DNA of 64,000 bases from Streptomyces sp. NBC_00459 (GTDB lineage Bacteria > Actinomycetota > Actinomycetes > Streptomycetales > Streptomycetaceae): positions 2,728,001 through 2,792,000 of the forward strand of contig NZ_CP107903.1 in assembly GCF_036013955.1 (NCBI RefSeq), given 5' to 3'. Below the pieces are notes generated by a model. That model was not told the origin of the DNA. It made no database searches and saw only the letters and a program-made list of their open reading frames with translations. Positions 34,091 through 42,630 of the stretch are shown here, piece after piece. The position numbers were made by a program, and so were the translations under genes. How positions within the stretch are numbered: the first letter of the stretch is position 1; each line of letters starts with the position of its first letter.

Positions 34091-34744
34091 TCAGGGCCCC
34101 ATTTCCCACAGCAGCAGCTCCGTCGGCGTCACCCCTACCGCCTCCAGGCCCTCCGCCGCCGTGATCCGTGCCGCGTCCCCCGGGCCCAGTTCCTCCGGGC
34201 CCAGGCGCACCTCACCCCGTACGACATGGACGTACACGTACGCCGCGTCCGGCACCGCCGTGCGCTCCCCCGCGGCCAGCCTGCGTACGTGCAGCATCGC
34301 GCCCGCCTCCGGGACCGCGTACGGCGTGGAGTCCGCGATGCCGTGGACGGTCTCGTAGGACGGGGTGCCGCCGGGGGTGAGCGGGGCCAGCCAGGTCTGG
34401 ACGAAGGTCAGGGGGGTGGCCCCCTCGTTGCGTTCCACATGGCGCACGCCCGCCGCCGCGCTCAGGCGTTGCACGTCCCCCGGGAGCACCACCGTCTCGT
34501 GGCCCGTCGAGTCGCGGTGGGTGAGCGCCCCTTCCGTCACCCAGGTCACGATCTCCGTGTGGCTGTGCGGGTGTTCGTCGAAACCGGCGCCGGGCGCGAG
34601 GCGCTCCTCGTTGCAGGCGATCATCGCGCCGAAGCGGAGGTTGTCCGGGTCGTAGTGGGGGCCGAAGGAGAAAGCGTGCCAGGATTCGACGCCGGTTGCC
34701 GGGTCGCCCCCTGGATAGCGCTCGTGCGCGCGCCGTACGTCCAT
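34091..34744 (-). CDS. Pirin family protein
   Basis: Bicupin protein of 217 residues. The N-terminal cupin holds the metal site in EHPHSHTEIVTWVTEGALTHRDSTGHE (FDEHPHSHTE gives the two His, with a later His and Glu); LSAAAGVRHVERNEG follows. The second cupin (VYVHVVRGEVRLGPEELGPGDAARIT) is metal-free. Pirins are Fe-binding proteins, some with quercetin 2,3-dioxygenase activity; bacterial members can modulate pyruvate metabolism. ATG 34744 is nine bases after TACGGT and follows a run of GGTGGG. Divergent from fasR, 60 bases away. Confidence 0.9.
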   Translation of the reverse strand: MDVRRAHERYPGGDPATGVESWHAFSFGPHYDPDNLRFGAMIACNEERLAPGAGFDEHPHSHTEIVTWVTEGALTHRDSTGHETVVLPGDVQRLSAAAGVRHVERNEGATPLTFVQTWLAPLTPGGTPSYETVHGIADSTPYAVPEAGAMLHVRRLAAGERTAVPDAAYVYVHVVRGEVRLGPEELGPGDAARITAAEGLEAVGVTPTELLLWEMGP

Positions 34745-34804
34745 CACCCACCCACCGTAGACCCGACGCCGCACACTCCCGTCCCGATAAGGCAGTCTTG
34801 TTCC

Positions 34805-36010
34805 GTGCCCGAACCCGAATCCCATCGCCCCGAGCCCACCGCACGTCCCGAGCACCCGCACCCGGCGACCCTGAGGCGGCTGGAGAAGTCGTCCGGGAGT
34901 CTCGCCGCGCAGGCGATCACGCGCATGGACGAGACGCTGTCGTGGTACCGGGCCATGCCCCCGGAGAACCGTTCCTGGATCGGGCTGGTCGCCCAGGCCG
35001 GTATCGCCGCCTTCACCGAGTGGTTCCGGCATCCCGACGCTCCGCAGGCCATCTCCACGGATGTCTTCGGCACCGCTCCCCGCGAGCTGACCAGGGCGAT
35101 CACCCTGCGCCAGACCGTCGAGATGGTCCGAACGACCATCGAGGTCATGGAGAGCGCCATCGACGAGGTGGCCGCTCCCGGTGACGAGTCGGTGCTGCGC
35201 GAGGCGCTGCTCGTCTACGCCCGTGAGATCGCCTTCGCCACCGCACAGGTGTACGCCCAGGCCGCCGAGGCACGGGGTGCCTGGGACGCCCGGCTGGAGT
35301 CGCTCGTCGTCAACGCCGTGCTCAGCGGTGAGGCCGACGAGGGGGCGGTTTCACGGGCCGCCGCGCTCGGCTGGAACTCGCCCGACCATGTGTGCGTGGT
35401 GCTGGGTACCGCGCCCGACGGCGACAGTGAGCTGACCGTCGAGGCGATCCGGCGGGCCGCCCGGCACGCAAAGCTGCAGGTGCTGACCGGTGTGCTGGGC
35501 GATCGGCTCGTCGTCATCGCGGGCGGCAGCGACGATCCGCTCGCCGTCGCCAAGTCGCTGATCGGGCCTTATGCCGCCGGGCCCGTGGTCGCGGGCCCGA
35601 TCGTGCCCGATCTGCTCGCCGCCACCCGGTCCGCGCAGGCCGCCGCCGCGGGGCTCAAGGCGTGTTCCGCCTGGCAGGACGCACCGCGTCCGGTGCTGTC
35701 GGACGATCTCCTTCCGGAGCGCGCGATCGCCGGTGACCCGGGGGCGCGCGACCAGTTGGTGGAGGAGATCTACAGACCGCTGGAGGAGGCCGGATCCGCG
35801 CTTCTCGAGACCCTCGCCGTCTATCTCGAACAGGCGAGCAGTCTCGAGGGCGCGGCCCGCATGCTCTTCGTTCACCCCAACACCGTGCGCTACCGGCTTC
35901 GACGTGTGACTGACGTCACCGGATGGTCACCTTCAGATGTACGATCCGCATTCACACTGCGGATCGCGCTGATCCTGGGGCGCCTGGCCGATGGGGATCT
36001 CCAGCCCTAG
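34805..36010 (+). CDS. fasR: FasR, PucR/CdaR-type activator of fatty acid synthesis genes
   Basis: Protein of 401 residues. The N-terminal RsbRD-like helical part (ETLSWYRAMPPENRSWIGLVAQAGIAAFTEWFRHP) is followed by a GGDEF-like CdaR domain and a C-terminal PucR helix-turn-helix LEGAARMLFVHPNTVRYRLRRVTDVTGWSPSDVRSAFTLRIALILGRL. In S. coelicolor the gene in this place, directly upstream of fabD, encodes FasR, an activator of the fabD-fabH-acpP-fabF operon; sequence type and position agree. GTG 34805 has no clear ribosome site. An inverted repeat right after its stop codon is a candidate binding site. Confidence 0.92.
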   Translation: MPEPESHRPEPTARPEHPHPATLRRLEKSSGSLAAQAITRMDETLSWYRAMPPENRSWIGLVAQAGIAAFTEWFRHPDAPQAISTDVFGTAPRELTRAITLRQTVEMVRTTIEVMESAIDEVAAPGDESVLREALLVYAREIAFATAQVYAQAAEARGAWDARLESLVVNAVLSGEADEGAVSRAAALGWNSPDHVCVVLGTAPDGDSELTVEAIRRAARHAKLQVLTGVLGDRLVVIAGGSDDPLAVAKSLIGPYAAGPVVAGPIVPDLLAATRSAQAAAAGLKACSAWQDAPRPVLSDDLLPERAIAGDPGARDQLVEEIYRPLEEAGSALLETLAVYLEQASSLEGAARMLFVHPNTVRYRLRRVTDVTGWSPSDVRSAFTLRIALILGRLADGDLQP

Positions 36011-36036
36011 GGTTTTGTCGGGGGCCTACAAAACCC
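36010..36036 (+). promoter_or_regulatory. Inverted repeat upstream of fabD, candidate FasR operator
   Basis: GGGTTTTGT (36010-36018), nine bases, ACAAAACCC (36028-36036): a perfect 9+9 dyad in the 89-base space between fasR and fabD, and unusually AT-rich for this genome. FasR is known to activate the fabD promoter; assigning this dyad to it is inference. As RNA the same arms could form a hairpin that terminates fasR. Confidence 0.65.
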
Positions 36037-36099
36037 CCTGCTGTTCTTCGTCCCTGTCCCCACGGGCGGCCGTGCCCGTACCCAAGAGAGAGTGTGAGA

Positions 36100-37056
36100 G
36101 TGCTCGTACTCGTCGCTCCCGGCCAAGGCGCCCAGACGCCCGGCTTCCTGACTCCCTGGCTCGAACTGCCCGGTGCCGCCGAGCGCGTCGCCGCGTGGTC
36201 CGACGCCATCGGGCTCGACCTCGCCCACTACGGGACCGAGGCCGACGCCGACGCGATCCGCGACACCGCTGTCGCCCAGCCGCTGCTCGTCGCGGCCGGG
36301 ATACTGTCCGCCTCGGCACTGGGTGCCATGGGCGGTGACGTCACGCCCGGCGCCGTCGCCGGTCACAGCGTCGGTGAGATCACCGCGGCCGCCTTCGCCG
36401 GCGTACTGGACGACACTGCCGCCCTGACCCTCGTACGCAAGCGCGGTCTAGCCATGGCCGAGGCCGCCGCCGTCACGGAGACCGGGATGGCGGCGCTCCT
36501 CGGTGGTGACCCCGAGGTGACCGTGAAGCACCTGGAGAAGCTGGGGCTGACCCCGGCGAACGTGAACGGCGCAGGGCAGATCGTCGCCGCGGGTACGGTC
36601 GAGCAGATCGCGGCCCTCGTCGAGGACAAGCCCGAAGGGGTGCGCAAGGTCGTCACGCTGAAGGTGGCCGGTGCCTTCCACACGCACCACATGGCTCCCG
36701 CCGTCGACGTCCTCGCCTCGGCCGCCGCTTCGCTGACGCCCTGCGCCCCGAAGATCACGTACGTCTCGAACAAGGACGGACAGACGGTCTCGGACGGCTC
36801 CGAGGTGCTCGCCCGGCTGGTCGGGCAGGTCGCCAACCCGGTGCGCTGGGACCTGTGCATGGAGACGTTCAAAACGCTGGGCGTGACCGCGTTCATCGAG
36901 GTGTGCCCCGGCGGCACCCTCACCGGTCTCGCCAAGCGCGCGCTGCCCGGGGTGAAGACCCTGGCCCTGAAGACCCCCGACGACCTCGACGCCGCTCGTG
37001 AGCTCATCGCCGAGTCGCTGACCTCGACCTCTGCCGCTGACGCGGCGGGCGCCTGA
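36100..37056 (+). CDS. fabD: Malonyl-CoA:ACP malonyltransferase
   Basis: Protein of 318 residues. MLVLVAPGQGAQTPGFLTPWLELPG, the nucleophile elbow AGHSVGE (Ser 90), RGLAMAEAA, and GAFHTHHM with catalytic His 194 are all present; NVNGAGQIVAAG and VANPVRWDLCME are further family blocks. It loads malonyl units from CoA onto AcpP. Start: GTG 36100 with AGAGAGAG seven bases upstream; GTG 36094 is the alternative. First gene of the fabD-fabH-acpP-fabF operon. Confidence 0.96.
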   Translation: MLVLVAPGQGAQTPGFLTPWLELPGAAERVAAWSDAIGLDLAHYGTEADADAIRDTAVAQPLLVAAGILSASALGAMGGDVTPGAVAGHSVGEITAAAFAGVLDDTAALTLVRKRGLAMAEAAAVTETGMAALLGGDPEVTVKHLEKLGLTPANVNGAGQIVAAGTVEQIAALVEDKPEGVRKVVTLKVAGAFHTHHMAPAVDVLASAAASLTPCAPKITYVSNKDGQTVSDGSEVLARLVGQVANPVRWDLCMETFKTLGVTAFIEVCPGGTLTGLAKRALPGVKTLALKTPDDLDAARELIAESLTSTSAADAAGA

Positions 37057-37070
37057 AAGGAGCCCGGGCA

Positions 37071-38066
37071 ATGTCGAAGATCAAGCCCAGCAAGGGCGCC
37101 CCGTACGCGCGGATCCTGGGTGTGGGCGGGTACCGGCCGGTCCGGGTCGTGCCCAACGAGGTGATCCTGGAGACGATCGACTCGTCCGACGAGTGGATCC
37201 GCTCGCGCTCCGGCATCGAGACCCGGCACTGGGCCTCGGACGAGGAGACCGTCGCCGCGATGTCCCTGGAGGCGTCCGGCAAGGCGATCGCCGACGCGGG
37301 GATCACCGCCCAGCAGATCGGCGGCGTGGTCGTCGCCACCGTCTCGCACTTCAAGCAGACCCCGGCCGTGGCCACCGAGATCGCCGACAAGCTCGGCACG
37401 GCCAAGGCCGCCGCGTTCGACATCTCGGCCGGCTGCGCGGGTTTCGGCTACGGCCTGACCCTGGCCAAGGGCATGATCGTCGACGGTTCGGCGGAGTACG
37501 TCCTTGTCATCGGCGTCGAGCGGCTGTCCGACCTCACCGACCTGGAGGACCGGGCGACCGCTTTCCTCTTCGGTGACGGCGCGGGCGCGGTCGTCGTGGG
37601 CCCGTCCCAGGAACCGCACATCGGTCCGACCGTGTGGGGCTCCGAGGGTGACAAGTCGGACACGATCAAACAGACCGTTCCATGGAACGAGTACGACAGT
37701 TCCGGCAAGTTTCCTGCGATCACGCAGGAGGGCCAGGCGGTGTTCCGCTGGGCCGTGTTCGAGATGGCGAAGGTTGCCCAGCAGGCGCTGGACGCGGCCG
37801 GGATCACCCCGGACGACCTGGACGTCTTCATTCCCCACCAGGCCAACGAGCGGATCATCGACTCGATGGTGAAGACACTGAAACTGCCGGAGCACGTCAC
37901 GGTCGCGCGCGACGTGCGCACCACCGGCAACACGTCGGCAGCCTCGATCCCGCTCGCGATGGAGCGGCTTCTGGCGACCGGCGAGGCGAAGAGCGGCGAC
38001 ACCGCGCTCGTCATCGGCTTCGGGGCGGGTCTCGTGTACGCCGCGACGGTCGTTACCCTCCCCTAG
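37071..38066 (+). CDS. fabH: Beta-ketoacyl-ACP synthase III
   Basis: Protein of 331 residues with an intact triad: Cys 122 (DISAGCAGFGYG), His 256 (FIPHQANERI) and Asn 287 (TTGNTSAAS). It condenses a short acyl-CoA primer with malonyl-ACP and so sets straight or branched chain starts, which in Streptomyces are mostly branched. Fourteen bases after fabD with the strong site GAAAGGAG. Part of the fabD operon. Confidence 0.97.
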   Translation: MSKIKPSKGAPYARILGVGGYRPVRVVPNEVILETIDSSDEWIRSRSGIETRHWASDEETVAAMSLEASGKAIADAGITAQQIGGVVVATVSHFKQTPAVATEIADKLGTAKAAAFDISAGCAGFGYGLTLAKGMIVDGSAEYVLVIGVERLSDLTDLEDRATAFLFGDGAGAVVVGPSQEPHIGPTVWGSEGDKSDTIKQTVPWNEYDSSGKFPAITQEGQAVFRWAVFEMAKVAQQALDAAGITPDDLDVFIPHQANERIIDSMVKTLKLPEHVTVARDVRTTGNTSAASIPLAMERLLATGEAKSGDTALVIGFGAGLVYAATVVTLP

Positions 38067-38155
38067 GCACCCCGCACCGGATCCGGATCATCGGAACCGG
38101 GACGGGGACAACTGCCAACCCTCTCTGGATAGATACACAAGAAGGAGCGCCTGCC

Positions 38156-38404
38156 ATGGCCGCCACTCAGGAAGAGATCGTCGCCGGTCTCGCCGACATC
38201 GTGAACGAGATCGCCGGCATCCCGGTTGAGGACGTCCAGCTGGACAAGTCCTTCACCGACGACCTGGACGTCGACTCGCTGTCCATGGTCGAGGTCGTCG
38301 TCGCCGCCGAGGAGCGCTTCGACGTCAAGATCCCCGACGAGGACGTCAAGAACCTCAAGACGGTCGGCGACGCCACCGAGTACATCCTCAAGAACCAGGC
38401 CTGA
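38156..38404 (+). CDS. acpP: Acyl carrier protein
   Basis: Acidic protein of 82 residues: EIVNEIAGIPVEDVQLDKSFTDDLDVDSLSMVEVVVAAEERFDVKIPDEDV. Ser 41 in DVDSL is where 4'-phosphopantetheine is attached. It carries the growing chain between the Fab enzymes. GAAGGAG eight bases before the ATG is an excellent ribosome site. It lies 89 bases after fabH and is followed by a strong hairpin before fabF. Confidence 0.97.
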   Translation: MAATQEEIVAGLADIVNEIAGIPVEDVQLDKSFTDDLDVDSLSMVEVVVAAEERFDVKIPDEDVKNLKTVGDATEYILKNQA

Positions 38405-38411
38405 CCGCCGC

Positions 38412-38435
38412 GGGGCCGGCTCTTCGGCCGGCCCC
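38412..38435 (+). terminator. Hairpin between acpP and fabF
   Basis: GGGGCCGGC-TCTTCG-GCCGGCCCC: a perfect nine-pair stem with a six-base loop eight bases past the acpP stop. It sits inside the operon, so it is more likely a partial terminator or RNA-stabilising end that raises acpP message over fabF. Confidence 0.7.
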
Positions 38436-38518
38436 CCAGCCCCGCCACCCGGCGGTGGCGCCGTTCTCCCCGCCTGTGCGGGGGTTGTCCTCCCGTATCA
38501 GTTGGAGAAGGAATTCCC

Positions 38519-39790
38519 GTGAGCCCGACCAATCGCACCGTGGTCGTCACCGGTATCGGCGCAACCACACCGTTGGGTGGCGACGCGGCCTCTACCTGGG
38601 AGGGTCTGATCGCCGGCAAGTCCGGTGTCCGTCCCCTGGAGCAGGAGTGGGCGGCCGAGCAGGCCGTCCGTATCGCCGCGCAGATCGCCGTGGAACCGTC
38701 CGAGGTGATTCCGCGGCCCCAGGCCCGCCGCCTCGACCGGTCGGCGCAGTTCGCGCTGATCGCCGCCAAGGAGGCGTGGGCCGACGCGGGCTTCACCGAC
38801 CGGGCGGGCGAGGGCGAGAGCCCTGCCGTCGACCCGGACCGGCTCGGTGCCGTCATCGCCTCGGGCATCGGCGGAGTCACGACTCTGCTCGACCAGTACG
38901 ACGTGATGAAGGAGAAGGGCGTACGCCGCGTCTCCCCGCACACCGTCCCGATGCTGATGCCCAACAGCCCCTCCGCCAACGTGGGCCTGCTCGTCGGTGC
39001 CCGCGCCGGCGTGCACACCCCGGTCTCCGCCTGCGCATCGGGCGCCGAGGCCATCGGCTACGCCATCGAGATGATCCGTACCGGCCGCGCCGACGTCGTC
39101 GTCGCCGGTGGCACGGAGGCGGCCATCCACCCGCTGCCCATCGCCGCGTTCGGCAACATGATGGCGATGTCCAAGAACAACGAGAACCCGCAGGCAGCGT
39201 CCCGTCCCTACGACACGGGCCGCGACGGCTTCGTGATGGGCGAGGGCTCAGGTGTGATCGTCCTTGAGTCCGCGGAGCACGCCGCCGCGCGCGGTGCCCG
39301 TGTCTACGCGGAGGCGGTCGGCCAGGGCATCTCGGCCGACGGCCACGACATCGTGCAGCCGGAGCCGGAGGGGCGCGGTATCTCCGCGGCGCTGCGGAAT
39401 CTGCTGGCCGCGACCGACCTTGATCCGGCGGAGATCGTGCACGTCAACGCGCACGCCACGTCGACTCCGGCGGGCGATGTGGCCGAACTGAAGGCGCTGC
39501 GGAATGTGTTCGGCGACGATGTCGACCACATGGCTGTGTCCGCGACGAAGTCGATGACCGGGCATCTGCTCGGTGGCGCCGGCGGAGTCGAGACGGTCGC
39601 GACCGTCCTCGCCCTCTACCACCGGGTCGCCCCGCCGACGATCAACGTCGAGAACCTCGACCCCGAGGCCGACGCGGACATCGTGCGTGGAGAGGCTCGC
39701 AAGTTGCCTGTCGACGGGCGTATCGCCGCGCTCAACGACTCGTTCGGGTTCGGTGGGCACAACGTGGTGCTGGCGTTCAGGTCGGTCTGA
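38519..39790 (+). CDS. fabF: Beta-ketoacyl-ACP synthase II
   Basis: Protein of 423 residues. Catalytic Cys 172 (VSACASGAEAIG), His 312 (VNAHATSTPAGD), Lys 344 and His 349 (SATKSMTGHLLGGAGG) are all in place. It extends acyl-ACP by two carbons per cycle. The GTG at 38519 follows TTGGAGAAGGAA. Last gene of the operon; it ends in a 40-base palindrome. Confidence 0.97.
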   Translation: MSPTNRTVVVTGIGATTPLGGDAASTWEGLIAGKSGVRPLEQEWAAEQAVRIAAQIAVEPSEVIPRPQARRLDRSAQFALIAAKEAWADAGFTDRAGEGESPAVDPDRLGAVIASGIGGVTTLLDQYDVMKEKGVRRVSPHTVPMLMPNSPSANVGLLVGARAGVHTPVSACASGAEAIGYAIEMIRTGRADVVVAGGTEAAIHPLPIAAFGNMMAMSKNNENPQAASRPYDTGRDGFVMGEGSGVIVLESAEHAAARGARVYAEAVGQGISADGHDIVQPEPEGRGISAALRNLLAATDLDPAEIVHVNAHATSTPAGDVAELKALRNVFGDDVDHMAVSATKSMTGHLLGGAGGVETVATVLALYHRVAPPTINVENLDPEADADIVRGEARKLPVDGRIAALNDSFGFGGHNVVLAFRSV

Positions 39791-39813
39791 CGGACACCGG
39801 TACAGATGTGAGT

Positions 39814-39853
39814 ACGCGAAGGCCCCCCACCGATCGGTGGGGGGCCTTCGCGT
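39814..39853. terminator. 40-base perfect palindrome, bidirectional terminator
   Basis: The left arm (39814-39833) begins ACGCGAAGGCCCCCC and is matched base for base by the right arm (39834-39853). As RNA it makes a stem of up to 18 pairs on either strand. It lies between the convergent fabF and DUF3145 genes. Confidence 0.9.
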
Positions 39854-39860
39854 GCAGAAG

Positions 39861-40355
39861 TCACACCACCTGGTGCAGCCATCGCACCGGAGCGCCCTCG
39901 CCCGCGTACCGGAAAGGCTCCAGTTCGTCGTCCCAGGGTTTGCCCAGAAGCTTGGCCAACTCGGCCTCCAGGTCCGTCTCGCCCCGCTGCGAGCGGGTGA
40001 GGGCGGCGCGGAGGCGGTCCTCGGGGATGAGGATGTCGCCGTGGATGCCGGTGACGGCGTGGTAGATGCCGAGATCGGGGGTGCAGCTGTAGCGCTCGCC
40101 CTCGGCGGTTGCGCAGGGTTCCGCGGTGACCTCGAAGCGGAGCAGCTGCCAGCCGCGCAGGGCCGACGCCAGCTTGGAGGCGGTGCCGACCTGGCCCTTC
40201 CAGGAGAACTCGGAGCGCCAGGTGCCGGGTGCGGCGGGCTGGCGGATCCAGTCGAGGCTGACGCGCGTGCCGAGGACCCCGGCGACGGCCCACTCGACGT
40301 GCGGGCACAGCGCGCGCGGCGCGGAGTGCACGTACAGAACTCCACGTGTCGTCAC
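39861..40355 (-). CDS. DUF3145 domain-containing protein
   Basis: Protein of 164 residues: TTRGVLYVHSAPRALCPHVEWAVAGVLGTRVSLDWIRQPAAPGTWRSEFSWKG ... RFEVTAEPCATAEGERYSCTPDLGIYHAVTGIHGDILIPEDRLR. This is the actinobacterial DUF3145 family, found next to fabF in many genomes; its function is unknown and the fixed place suggests a link with lipid synthesis. GTG 40355 follows GGAGG by six bases. Convergent with fabF. Confidence 0.9.
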   Translation of the reverse strand: MTTRGVLYVHSAPRALCPHVEWAVAGVLGTRVSLDWIRQPAAPGTWRSEFSWKGQVGTASKLASALRGWQLLRFEVTAEPCATAEGERYSCTPDLGIYHAVTGIHGDILIPEDRLRAALTRSQRGETDLEAELAKLLGKPWDDELEPFRYAGEGAPVRWLHQVV

Positions 40356-40625
40356 TGCAACCTCCGGACAGAGCGGGACATCTTGCGAACTGGCTGAGCA
40401 GCGGTGGCGGGCAGCCGCGTTGATGGCGAGGCTACCGTGCGACGGCGCAAGGAGTGTGACGTACCGTCGGTCCCGATGCCATGAAACGCCCGCCATTCAC
40501 CCAGGGGGACGCCTGTACGGGTGTGCGACGTTGCGACGTTCGGCGCATTTGTTGTTTCGGTTCGGGAACTGTCGTGCGTTGTTAAGGACGAGGGCCATCG
40601 CACGTCGACCGAGGGGACCCGAAGG

Positions 40626-41528
40626 ATGCGGAAACGAAGTCACCGTTCGCGGGCCGTCGTCGCCGTGGTGTCGGCGGCCCTGCTGGGCGTCGCCGGGTGT
40701 GACGCCGCCGGTGGCACGTCTCCGGCTCCGGACGGCACGCGGGCGAAGGCGAAGCCGTCCGCCACCCCGACGTCCGCCTGGGACGGCAGCCCGGCCTCCG
40801 TGGCCGCCGTGGGCGATTCCATCACGCGTGGTTTCGACGCCTGTTCGGTGCTGTCCGACTGTCCCGAGGTGTCCTGGGCGACCGGCAGCGACAAGGACGT
40901 GAACAGTCTGGCCGTACGGCTGCTGGGGGCGTCCGGGGCTGCCGCGCGCAGCTGGAACTACGCGGTCACCGGGTCCCGGATGGCCGATCTGCCCGCCCAG
41001 ATGACGAAGGCCGCCGCCCGGAAGCCCGCGCTGGTGACGGTGATGACGGGGGCCAACGACGCGTGCCGGGCGTCGGTGGCGGAGATGACGCCGGTGGCCG
41101 ACTTCCGGTCGTCGTTCGAGAAGGCGCTGCGGACCCTGCGTACGGCGGCGCCCAAGAGCCAGGTGTACGTGGCGAGCGTGCCGGATCTCAAGCGGCTCTG
41201 GTCGCAGGGGCGGACCAACGAGACGGGCAAGGCGGTGTGGAAGCTGGGGCTCTGCCCGTCGATGCTGGCCGACCCGGACGCGGTCGACCCGGTGGCGACC
41301 ACGCGGCGGGACGAGGTGCGGGGGCGGGTGGAGGAGTACAACTCGGTGCTGAAGGAGGTGTGCGCCACGGACCGGCTCTGCCGGTTCGACGGGGGCGCGG
41401 TCTTCGACTACGACTTCGGGACGCGGCAGCTGAGCACCTGGGACTGGTTCCATCCGAGCCGCGACGGACAGGCGCGGCTGGCCGAGATCGCGTACCGCGG
41501 GGTCACGGGCGAGAAGGCGGTGACCTAG
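40626..41528 (+). CDS. SGNH/GDSL hydrolase lipoprotein
   Basis: Protein of 300 residues. The signal peptide RKRSHRSRAVVAVVSAALLGVAGC ends in a lipobox with Cys 25. The SGNH blocks are AVGDSITRG (nucleophile Ser), an internal Gly in YAVTGSRM, GANDAC (Asn) and STWDWFHPSRDG (Asp and His). It probably cleaves an ester in extracellular lipid or glycan. ATG 40626 follows GAGGGGACCCGAAGG. It is divergent from DUF3145 over 270 bases, in which GCGACGTT occurs twice in tandem. Confidence 0.88.
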   Translation: MRKRSHRSRAVVAVVSAALLGVAGCDAAGGTSPAPDGTRAKAKPSATPTSAWDGSPASVAAVGDSITRGFDACSVLSDCPEVSWATGSDKDVNSLAVRLLGASGAAARSWNYAVTGSRMADLPAQMTKAAARKPALVTVMTGANDACRASVAEMTPVADFRSSFEKALRTLRTAAPKSQVYVASVPDLKRLWSQGRTNETGKAVWKLGLCPSMLADPDAVDPVATTRRDEVRGRVEEYNSVLKEVCATDRLCRFDGGAVFDYDFGTRQLSTWDWFHPSRDGQARLAEIAYRGVTGEKAVT

Positions 41529-41537
41529 GGTTTTCGC

Positions 41538-42524
41538 ATGGCCCACATCAACGAGCTCTTCGGCACACTTCCCGACGGCACCCCCGTCCACCGCTGGACG
41601 CTGGAGCGGGCCGGGGTCAGGGTGCGCGTGCTGTCGTACGGCGGGATCGTGCAGGCGGTCGAGGTTCCGGACCGGGACGGGCGGCTCGTGGACGTGGTGC
41701 TGGGGTTCCCCGACCTGGCCGGTTATCTGGCGCACCCGGAGCCGTACTTCGGCGCGCTGGTGGGCCGGTACGCGAACCGCATCGCGGGCGGCGCCTTCGC
41801 GCTGGACGGCCGGATGTACCGGCTCGCGCAGAACAACGCGCCCAACTGCCTCCACGGGGGCGTCCACGGTTTCGACAAGCGGGTGTGGGACGCGGAGCCG
41901 GTCGAGCACGGGGTGCGGCTTTCCCGGGTGAGCCCGGACGGCGAGGAGGGGTTCCCGGGGCGCCTGGAGCTCTCGGCGACGTACACGCTGGACGCGGACG
42001 GGGCGCTGCGGATCGCGTACGAGGCGGTCACGGACGCGCCGACGGTGATCAACCTGACGAACCACACGTACTGGAACGTGTCGGGGCACGCATCCGGCAG
42101 CGCGGCCGGGCACGAACTGCGCATCGACGCCTCGCGGTACACCCCGGTCGACGCGGACCTGATCCCGACGGGCGTCGAGCCGGTGGCGGGCACCCGCTTC
42201 GACTTCCGCAAGGAACGGGAGGTGGGTGCCTGGTACGACCACAACTTCGTCCTCGACAAGGGGCGGACGGACGGTTCGGTGGCGGTCGCCGAGTTGTACG
42301 ACCCGGCCTCGGGGCGGTTCCTGACCGTGGCGACGACCGAGCCCGGCCTTCAGCTCTACACCGCCGACCACCTGGGCGAGCCGTTCGGCCCCCGGCGCGG
42401 CATCGCGCTGGAGACGCAGCACTTCCCCGACTCGCCCAACCGGCCCGAGTTCCCGAGCACGGAACTGCGGCCGGGGGGCACCTACCGCTCGGAGACGGTG
42501 TACGGGTTCGGCGTACGGGGCTGA
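41538..42524 (+). CDS. galM: Aldose 1-epimerase
   Basis: Protein of 328 residues of the galactose mutarotase fold. NCLHGGVHGFDKRVW carries one catalytic His, TNHTYWNVSG the second, and IALETQHFPDSPNRPEFPS the Glu that acts as base; GRYANRIAGG binds the sugar. It interconverts alpha and beta anomers of hexoses. No ribosome site; TAGGGT lies six bases before the ATG and overlaps the stop of the upstream gene. It faces a GH3 beta-glucosidase gene that would release sugar. Confidence 0.92.
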   Translation: MAHINELFGTLPDGTPVHRWTLERAGVRVRVLSYGGIVQAVEVPDRDGRLVDVVLGFPDLAGYLAHPEPYFGALVGRYANRIAGGAFALDGRMYRLAQNNAPNCLHGGVHGFDKRVWDAEPVEHGVRLSRVSPDGEEGFPGRLELSATYTLDADGALRIAYEAVTDAPTVINLTNHTYWNVSGHASGSAAGHELRIDASRYTPVDADLIPTGVEPVAGTRFDFRKEREVGAWYDHNFVLDKGRTDGSVAVAELYDPASGRFLTVATTEPGLQLYTADHLGEPFGPRRGIALETQHFPDSPNRPEFPSTELRPGGTYRSETVYGFGVRG

Positions 42525-42630
42525 GGGGCGCGGCACTCCAGGGTGCGCGGTCCGTGCGGGCCGCCGGCGAGCCCCGGTCCGGGGGTCAGGTCCCGGGCCG
42601 GGGCCGGCTGGTGGGGCGGACTGCCCTCGG

